Below, piece by piece: positions 56,139 through 64,000 of a stretch of 64,000 nucleotides of DNA; positions within the stretch are counted from its first letter, which is position 1, and every line of letters begins with the position of its first letter. The position numbers and the translations under genes were made by a program. The DNA lies in assembly GCA_963576475.1 (NCBI GenBank), contig OY754964.1:4335649-4399648 (forward strand). The letters are read 5' to 3'. Source of the stretch: Molanna angustata (Eukaryota; Arthropoda; Insecta; Trichoptera; Molannidae). The notes under the pieces were generated by a model, which did no database searches, was not told the origin of the DNA, and was given only the letters and a program-made list of their open reading frames with translations.

Positions 56139-56700
56139 TTTTACTGCGCCAGAAATATTATTTCATTTTTGGCTTGTTTACCTTCTTGTACCAATGTGTA
56201 TGTAAATCGAATGTTTTTTATTGCATATACACAAACATTGGATTTTTTTCCTTTTCGGGAGTCAAATGATATTTTTATTGACAAACTTTTTTAACATCAC
56301 AATAGAGACTACCATCTATGAAGTTCAGGGGTGACATCTGTGCGAGACAACGTCATCTCATTTATAAGGATTGTTGCTTTTTGTTTACAAATAAACTAAT
56401 TTCTCAATAGACAAAAAAGCTTTTTCAGTTACTTCATAGATGGCAATAGTATAGTTCCTTATTTTCAGGTGAATTGTTACACACTATTCAAATATATAGA
56501 ACTTTCAAAAATTATATTGATAACGGAAATCAATAAGAAGGCATAATTGGTGAACGTTGCGCAAGCGCATAAAGTGATCACGTAAACCAGCCGATGACAG
56601 GTCGTAAGCTCTGTAGGTGCTTTGAGTTCCTGGTTCTTCTACAATATCCCAACTTCGTCTCTGTTGAGATGTGAAAAAAGTTTGTCAATAAAAATATTTT
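56139..56700. repeat. Family G repeat, copy 6 (longest)
   Basis: It shows the outer left arm TGCGCCAGAAATATT, GGCTTGTTTACC, TTGCATATACACAAACATTGG, then the core CGTTGCGCAAGCGCATAAAG and the right arm CCCAACTTCGTCTCTGTTGAG. The outer arm matches (inverted) the sequence to the right of copy 2, so the full element has inverted ends longer than 150 bp. Confidence 0.75.
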
Positions 56701-56819
56701 GTACTTGTTACAAGGACATCATAATCATCAGTGTTGTCTTCTTCGTTGCTTAGGGTCATGACCAACCTCTCTCCTTGTCATGATGATGTTGTTTGTGTAG
56801 TCCTCCATTTCTTCCGACA

Positions 56820-56949
56820 CGCCGCCGAAGAAGAATTATGTAGATTTCCTTTAATCTAATTCTTCTTCGTATTCTTTTATGTATACCTTTGGGTCAGTTT
56901 TTATACAAACTATTTTCTATAGTATAATTCTTCTTCTATTATGTAGACC
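56820..56949 (+). repeat. Degenerate tandem repeat, left of the hAT insertion
   Basis: Units carry ATGTAGA/ATGTATACC, TCAGTTTTTATACAAACTAT and TAATTCTTCTTC. The pattern resumes at 61572-61640 on the other side of the hAT element. Confidence 0.65.
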
Positions 56950-57782
56950 CAGTGGCGGCTCCTCCAAAGGGGCTCCCGGGCTCAGCCCTCCCAAAAATTT
57001 TGTTCGAAATATTCCACAAATATATGCTATTAAATCCTGTAAATTAATTATTTTTTTTCAAATAAATATGTTTCCACCTTACGGTTGTAATACAATATCT
57101 GCGATAGTATGTTTCATACAGCGAGATTATATGAAAAATTTCGTTCCGCGGGCACAATGTACGTGTGCCCGAAGAACTGTATAGAAAGTCATAGAATTGA
57201 TGTACATGCCACACTACAATTTAATACCAAATGTATGGAGCTCTCGGGCACGTTCCTAGGTGTGTTCATTATTTACCAGCAGACGAAATCTAGACGAAAG
57301 GGTAAAATTATATTATGCTATCCGTAGGCACTAGCAGTTATAGGACGCTGTATAAATATCTAATTTATTAAATATTTAAAAAATGACGACTAAGAAAAAG
57401 GATAAGAAATTCAAAAATACATAAGTCTACGTAAAAATTATATGTATAGTGAATATTAGGTATTTGATACCTGAAAATGTTTTTTTTAAACTGTACAGAA
57501 TATCGATTGAGAAATTACCATTGATAATTCAATGCCAAATAAGGATATTTAATATGAATAATTCTTATAAGTTTTTATTTCTTCTTCAGTAATTTCATAA
57601 CACATAAAAATATATAGTAAAAAACATAAATAAATACGTGTTTAAGTAAGGGATTGGTTATTATTTAGAAAAAAATATTAAGAATAATATAATATTTCTT
57701 AGGTAAGTTTAGGACATAAGAATATAAAATGTAGATAACAAAAGAAGATAACAAAAATTATATGAAGAAAAAAATTATCTAG

Positions 57783-58795
57783 ACTAGTTGCATGTAACAC
57801 ATGAGATCCAACTGTCGATAGCGATAGTATGTATAGTTGAAGAATATGTACCAAACTATAAACCCATAGATACAAATTATTGAATATTTTCAGATATTTT
57901 GTTTTCTATACAACATATGTAGGTATGTATGTCAAGATAGGATAGTATGGAGGAAGATCCTTTTTCCTACCCAGAATATGCAAATAGCATGATGGTATGT
58001 ATGTATGTTTGGAGATGAAGTATCAAACTATTAAGTCTTCTTACATATTGTGTATAGGCGACTGCCATACAAAATGTATGAAGCGATGTCGTCACTAAAT
58101 TCAATTTTTAAAAAAATTGTTAAAAAAAAATTGAGATCTTCTACTACAATGTAAATATTTTTTATAGAAAATTAAATTATCTAGTTGGGGTGTTTCGGCT
58201 TTTTTCGATGATTGTAAAAGTTTTGGAAATATAGGCAGTTAAACTCATAAATTTATCATAAAAAAAATATTTTTCTTAATAAAAAATGCTTGAGAAACCC
58301 TGGAATTTTTTTGAAAAAACTAATTTGAGATTTTGTATTTGTCTATGTTTGTACCAATTTTCAGCGTTCTAGCCTTTATGGTTTCTGAGATATATGGAAA
58401 AATAAAATAAAAATTCAAAAGTTGATAACCCCTGACTGAAACAAAAATTCAAAATTCCGAGTATAAAAGTTTTGTAGGCCTGTAACTGTTTATATATTCT
58501 GAAATTTTAGGCTCTGTAAATTGAGCGGATCAAAAGTTATAAGGGGGGGACGGACACACAGACACACACACACACACAGACACACAGACACACGAAATGT
58601 TCTACTCCGAATTCTGAGTAAATCCGTGTATGGAACATATATGCTGCGAAGCCTCTAAGTTGGTGTTTTTTGACTTCAAAGATGGAAAAGCCGTGAAAAA
58701 AGTAGACCTCTCCATACAATTCTCGCGTATTCTGGCTTGATACATTGTCGATATGTTAAGAGAACAAAGTTCTCCTGAACAAATCGACAGTTGGA
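57783..58795 (+). repeat. Family H repeat, recent copy 1
   Basis: 1013 bp. 5' ACTAGTTGCATGTAACACA; subterminal inverted repeat ATCCAACTGTCGAT (57806-57819) mirrored by ATCGACAGTTGGA at the 3' end (58783-58795); hairpin GAGAACAAAGTTCTC 20 bp before the end; internal (AC)n/(ACAG)n tract. Nearly identical to copies 2 and 3. Helentron-associated non-autonomous elements have this plan; that is an inference. Confidence 0.85.
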
Positions 58796-58817
58796 TAAGT
58801 TTAGTGAAATTAACATA

Positions 58818-59864
58818 ACTAGTTGCATGTAACACATGAGATCCAACTGTCGATAGCGATAGTATGTATAGTTGAAGAATATGTACCAAACTATAAACCC
58901 ATAGATACAAATTATTGAATATTTTCAGATATTTTGTTTTCTATACAACATATGTAGGTATGTATGTCAAGATAGGATAGTATGGAAGAAGATCCTTTTT
59001 CCTACCCAGAATATGCAAATTGCATGATGGTATGTATGTATGTTTGGAGATGAAGTAACAAACTATTAAGTCTTCTTACATATTGTGTATAGGCGACTGC
59101 CATACAAAATGTATGAAGCGATGTAGTCACTAAATTCAATTTTTAAAAAAATTGTTAAAAAAAAATTGAGATCTTCTACTACAATGTTAATATTTTTTAT
59201 AGAAAATTAAATTATCTAGTTGGGGTGTTTCGGCTTTTTTCGATAATTGTAAAAGTTTTGGAAATATAGGCAGTTAAACTCATAAATTTATCATAAAAAA
59301 AATATTTTTCTTAATAAAAAATGTTTGAGAAACCCTGGAATTTTTTTGAAAAAACTAATTTGAGATTTTGTATTTGTCTATGTTTGTACCAATTTTCAGC
59401 GTTCTACCGTTTATGGTTTCTGAGATATATGGAAAAATAAAATAAAAATTCAAAAGTTGATAACCCCTGACTGAAACAAAAATTCAAAATTCCGAGTATA
59501 AAAGTTTTGTAGGCCTGTAACTGTTTATATATTCTGAAATTTTAGGCTCTGTAAATTGAGCGGATCAAAAGTTATAAGGGGGGGACGGACACACAGACAC
59601 ACACACACACAGACACACAGACACACACACAGACACACAGACACACACACACACAGACACACGAAATGTTCTACTCCGAATTCTGAGTAAATCCGTGTAT
59701 GGAACATATATGCTGCGAAGCCTCTAAGTTGGTGTTTTTTGACTTCAAAGTTGGAAAATCCATGAAAAAAGTAGACCTCTCCATACAATTCTCGCGTATT
59801 CTGGCTTGATACATTGTCGATATGTTAAGAGAACAAAGTTCTCCTGAACAAATCGACAGTTGGA
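58818..59864 (+). repeat. Family H repeat, recent copy 2
   Basis: 1047 bp, same orientation, 22 bp after copy 1. Differs by a handful of substitutions and by a longer (AC)n/(ACAG)n tract (59588-59664), which is identical in copy 3. Confidence 0.88.
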
Positions 59865-59933
59865 ATATTCAAATAAGTAACAAACCCAAAATTATAAAGG
59901 AGAGCAAAGAAATATTGAACAGTAACATTATAA

Positions 59934-60984
59934 ACTAGTTGCATGTAACACATGAGATCCAACTGTCGATAGCGATAGTATGTATAGTTGAAGAATATGT
60001 ACCAAACTATAAACCCATAGATACAAATTATTGAATATTTTCAGATATTTTGTTTTCTATACAACATATGTAGGTATGTATGTCAAGATAGGATAGTATG
60101 GAGGAAGATCCTTTTTCCTACCCAGAATATGCAAATAGCATGATGGTATGTATGTATGTATGTTTGGAGATGAAGTATCAAACTATTAAGTCTTCTTACA
60201 TATTGTGTATAGGCGACTGCCATACAAAATGTATGAAGCGATGTCGTCACTAAATTCAATTTTTAAAAAAATTGTTAAAAAAAAATTGAGATCTTCTACT
60301 ACAATGTTAATATTTTTTATAGAAAATTAAATTATCTAGTTGGGGTGTTTCGGCTTTTTTCGATAATTGTAAAATTTTTGGAAATATAGGCAGTTAAACT
60401 CATAAATTTATCATAAAAAAAATATTTTTCTTAATAAAAAATGTTTGAGAAACCCTGGAATTTTTTTGAAAAAACTAATTTGAGATTTTGTATTTGTCTA
60501 TGTTTGTACCAATTTTCAGCGTTCTAGCGTTTATGGTTTCTGAGATATATGGAAAAATAAAATAAAAATTCAAAAGTTGATAACCCCTGACTGAAACAAA
60601 AATTCAAAATTCCGAGTATAAAAGTTTTGTAGGCCTGTAACTGTTTATATATTCTGAAATTTTAGGCTCTGTAAATTGAGCGGATCAAAAGTTATAAGGG
60701 GGGGACGGACACACAGACACACACACACACAGACACACAGACACACACACAGACACACAGACACACACACACACAGACACACGAAATGTTCTACTCCGAA
60801 TTCTGAGTAAATCCGTGTATGGAACATATATGCTGCGAAGCCTCTAAGTTGGTGTTTTTTGACTTCAAAGATGGAAAAGCCGTGAAAAAAGTAGACCTCT
60901 CCACACAATTCTCGCGTATTCTGGCTTGATACATTGTCGATATGTTAAGAGAACAAAGTTCTCCTGAACAAATCGACAGTTGGA
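59934..60984 (+). repeat. Family H repeat, recent copy 3
   Basis: 1051 bp, same orientation, 69 bp after copy 2. Shares the exact microsatellite structure of copy 2. The minus-strand ORFs of about 60-87 residues inside the H copies (FFHGFSIFEVKKHQLRGF) recur only because the repeat does. Confidence 0.88.
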
Positions 60985-61299
60985 TTACACATTACCCATT
61001 TGAATTGTTTACTACATTTTTTGTAGAGTTTAATGTTAAAGGCAAACATAAACAAAAAAATAAAAATATCTCTAATAAGTGAATAAAACTGAAGTAGGTA
61101 CCAACAACTATACTACATACTCCTGTTTGGTGGAAACGATTAATTTGTATGGGTGCATTTATGAACATGACTTATTAAAAACTTCAGCGTTTTGACGCTA
61201 GATGTCGTTGTTCTAGAGTGACGAGCATTGAGCTAGCTCAATGGTGACGAGTTACATATTTTTGAATGATACATTTTTGACTTTTGACAATAGTTCACA

Positions 61300-61497
61300 A
61301 TGAATAGTGTACAAAATTTACTTTCTTGTTCTCTTAATTACGACGATCGTGTGAATGTAAAAAACTTAGGGCCTCCACGGCCAATCATCTTATTATCTCA
61401 AATAAATACTAGAAGTGACAAAATATTACTTTCATACATATGCATGGTCAGTGTTTATCATCATTCTGTCAATATTTCGTTCACAAGTGTTTTCTGA
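61300..61497 (+). pseudogene. hAT transposase N-terminal remnant
   Basis: ATG at 61300; reads NYDDRVNVKNLGPPRPIIL then SQINTRSDK, resembling the N-terminal KxLGxPxPxLxLSQ motif of hAT/ZMYM-type transposases that precedes their zinc-finger and catalytic parts. The similarity stops within 65 codons, 75 bp before the right end of the element, so everything downstream was deleted. Assignment by eye. Confidence 0.45.
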
Positions 61498-61644
61498 CTC
61501 CTTATAAATGCGAATTTCCTTTCAAGAAAAAAATGAGCCCCTCTAACATTTTTGGTCTTCGGCCGCCACTGTGTAGACCTTTGTGTGTCAGTTTTTATAC
61601 AAACTATTTCTTTTAGCCTAATTCTTCTTTTTTTTCTAATTCTC

Positions 61645-61740
61645 ACCGTGGGGGATCTCCTTCTTTCCATTCTACCTTCAACCCTACCAACGTCAACCAG
61701 CTTTTTAAGGCTATTCTCATCACCTCTGGCGATTTGTCAA
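61645..61740 (-). mobile_element. LINE-derived scrap related to 33840-33945
   Basis: Shares GGGGATCTCCTTCTTTCC-like, TTCAACCCTACCAACGTCAA and AGGCTATTCTCATC blocks with 33840-33945. Confidence 0.45.
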
Positions 61741-61859
61741 AAAAACCGAAGGACGCGTTTGAACATTCTTTTATAAAAATATACATAAGATGTGGATTCT
61801 GGGGGGCAACTCCGTGGAATTAAAATCTTCATTTTAACCCTTATCGTGGATATTATTCT

Positions 61860-61975
61860 ATATAATATATCATAAGATATTATAGAACTCCATCAGATAA
61901 TTATTAACATGATACGTGAAATCATAATGGTTTTGATTTCAGCGTTTGACCGGACCAACCCCCCTGATTTGAGTA
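61860..61975 (+). repeat. Family D repeat, copy 2
   Basis: ATATTATAGAACTCCATCAG, GATAATTATTAACATGATAC and GTTTGACCGGACCAACCCC, in the order seen at 29490-29620. Confidence 0.5.
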
Positions 61976-64000
61976 TTTGTACAGTAAGTAGAACTATATA
62001 CCTAAGTAGGAACAACTCGATTATCTGCCCTCTGGAAGTCCACTAACCCAGCTTCATATTACTATAGTTACACGGCCTTTGCATTTCTCTCGCCATCATC
62101 ATTATTTTATGACCGCGTTTAGATGGAAACAGAACCTGTAAAAGTTAAAACCCGTACATAATGACCAAGAGAAAGAAAATCATCCTATTTTGCCTTGTAA
62201 TTCCCCATAACTGACTTCAGTTTTGGAATTATAAGCGGTTTCCAGAGACCTATCTATTTGTTTTGTCTAAATTTAGATTTCATTTATATATTTTTTATAT
62301 AATGTACTTATTAAGTAGGTACATACTTATTAGGAACATATTGAATCCTGATATTTTCATGTGTTCTTGATAGTGTATTTATTTTTCGTCTGTCTTGTGT
62401 GTGATTTGTGATGATTTAGAATGGAACACAAAGAAAAACTCAAATAAATAAATTGTTAATATATTTTATGACACTTTGTTTTATGGCACTAACATTTTCA
62501 AAAACACATATGCGCAATATCGCAGGAGTATATCAGCAATGACGCAGTGATTTGAGGCATGAAAAACATAACTCCTTTGTCCCTCTCTATTCCCCCCAAC
62601 TCCTACAATAACCATTTTTATCTGCATGTTTTTATTTTGAATTTCTTATCTTATCTTATTTTTTTTTTTTTATTTTTTGTATTTAATATATTTTATTAAT
62701 TCCAATTTCTTTTATCGATTATCTTTTATTTCAAGCTAACTCCGCTGTTTACATAATGTCTTAGTTATTTTATTATGATGTATAATAATGAGACTACATA
62801 TTTTGGCATAAGTAAACATTTATTTTTGTCCCTAAAATTTAATAAATATAATGAAATAAATAAAGAAAGACTGACAAAGATAATTTTTAAAACTTAAGTA
62901 AATAATGATAGTTAACCCAAGGGCAGAGAAAACCTTGACCTTGTCATTTTGAAAAAGTAAATCAAATCATTGCGACATACAATTCTAAGAAAATACAAGA
63001 ATCAACTCTTGTGAAATACAGAGATTTTTAATTTGCAACTTTTATAAAAAAATCAACTCCGTACCAACCTACTTGAAATTTTGTAACAAAAATTAATACA
63101 AGTTAAATAAATACCTATACTTCAAATTTACAAAATCTGTTGAGAAATCGGCGTATGTTCGCATAACCTATCGTGCAATTTTTCTTTTAAAACCCTGAAA
63201 AAATCTGATTTTTGTGGAGAGAAATTTATTTGACAATAACCTTTATTCTCGTTTTGCATTGGTAACACGCAACTAGGTACTAATGATCACGTTTATGTAT
63301 GAAAAACGTCTATAAAAGGTATCACGTACCAACGCTTTTCGTTTTCGAAGAATTTCGTTGGATATTATATCTACATAGGTATTATCATAAAAAATATGTA
63401 CATATTTAAAGAAGTATTCGCTTATCCAATTCAAATACACGCATCATCCTTTATTAGATAGAATTTGATTTCTTGTCATTCAACAAATCACATTAGGAAA
63501 TTTGAATGAATTGCAGCAGAAATATATATTACCGACAAATATTATATTATTTTTATGATATAATACTTCACGGTGAAAAGTCTACGTTTTTATACTGTCA
63601 TACATATCAAAAAATCTAAAAATAAACATTTAAAAAACAATGCAAATGAGCATATTGTGAGTATTTAAAAAAACAGCGCTATTATATACCTCGCCCAGCG
63701 AAAGATTGCGGCTGACATAACCTGAGCATAAACCAATTTTAGTGCAGAAAAATACTCTAATTTGTATTAGCCAATAAAATTGGTTGGCTTTCGACGTTGT
63801 GCAGCGAAATACGTGTCACTTTTCCCCTGACCTTTGCATCCATAGATTTTTAACAACGCTTTATAAAAACCGTCACCCGCATTTTCATGTTTGTCGAGTC
63901 CTACAAAAAATACCGAATTTTGTTTTTGCTAGTACTAAACGCTTTGAAAACTGTGCTATCAAACTGCATTTAATTTGAATGTTTCGAATATTTCCTCGCT
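61976..64000. other. AT-rich DNA, no gene recognised
   Basis: A T-rich tract at 62655-62690. The 64-residue ORF at 63784-63978 (MAFDVVQRNTCHFSPDLCIH) is unrecognised. No exon of Shaw or other host gene was found. Confidence 0.4.

Larger units (their letters stand above)
56950..61571 (+). mobile_element. hAT DNA transposon carrying three family-H copies
   Basis: Ends CAGTGGCGGC at 56950 and its inverse GCCGCCACTG at 61562-61571. TGTAGACC is duplicated perfectly at 56942-56949 and 61572-61579. Excluding the H copies, about 1.5 kb of hAT sequence remains. A transposase N-terminus is recognisable at 61300-61420; the catalytic part is absent, so it is a deletion derivative. Confidence 0.88.

Noticed and set aside
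58537..60908. Recurrent minus-strand ORFs reading FFHGFSIFEVKKHQLRGF
   Set aside because: They recur only because family H recurs, end in microsatellite, and show no sign of protein-level conservation.
57783..60984. A CRISPR-like or satellite array
   Set aside because: Units are 1 kb with few copies and unrelated spacers of 22 and 69 bp; this is a eukaryotic repeat array.

Overview
The window looks like AT-rich insect DNA, most likely lepidopteran. The repeats suggest this: RTE-like LINE tails, a tRNA-derived SINE beginning GGCCTTCGTGGCTC, Jockey-type LINE ends and a DUF4780-type LINE. It is almost wholly transposable elements and their debris. The one clear host-gene piece is a 150-bp internal exon (29851-30000, + strand) encoding part of the T1/BTB domain of a Shaw (Kv3) voltage-gated potassium channel. 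No other Shaw exon was found, so much of the window is probably Shaw intron. That is an inference from one exon.

Layout. 1-8223: an RTE-like LINE fragment interrupted by a Tc1-family transposon, itself interrupted by a 5.8-kb LINE with two intact ORFs and an 11-bp target duplication. 8690-10310: a repeat of family H interrupted by a hAT element with a perfect 8-bp duplication. 11247-16600: a SINE, family-P repeat, an apparently split LINE and a Harbinger-like element. 17480-20200: Jockey-type and other LINE 3' ends, minus strand. 20779-21147: an inverted-repeat insertion with a hammerhead-like core. 21600-22090: a GC-rich block. 22107-28090: family-P repeats, a transposon with ATTCGAA-rich ends, a compound microsatellite and two SINEs nested in one P copy. 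29851-30000: the Shaw exon. 30440-33960: LINE fragments and a CA microsatellite. 34543-35225: a TTAA-flanked foldback element. 35991-37357: a family-G foldback and a 780-bp palindrome. 38525-42434: an inverted H copy split by a 2.53-kb TG...CA insertion. 43600-56700: family-G repeats, LINE tails, SINEs and a third hammerhead-type foldback. 56950-61571: a second hAT element (8-bp duplication TGTAGACC) holding three near-identical H copies in a row. 61580-64000: LINE debris and AT-rich DNA.

How it fits together. There is no operon or pathway here; the information is in the nesting order and exact target duplications. The 5.8-kb LINE is the youngest and only apparently coding-competent element. 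The most unusual signals are three unrelated-site inverted-repeat insertions (369, 817 and 218 bp) that share a long target duplication of 12-14 bp, a one-sided tail and a hammerhead-ribozyme-like core with the same extra U. They look like termini of Penelope-like elements. Next is the three-copy head-to-tail array of family H, whose subterminal inverted repeats and 3' hairpin resemble Helentron-associated elements.
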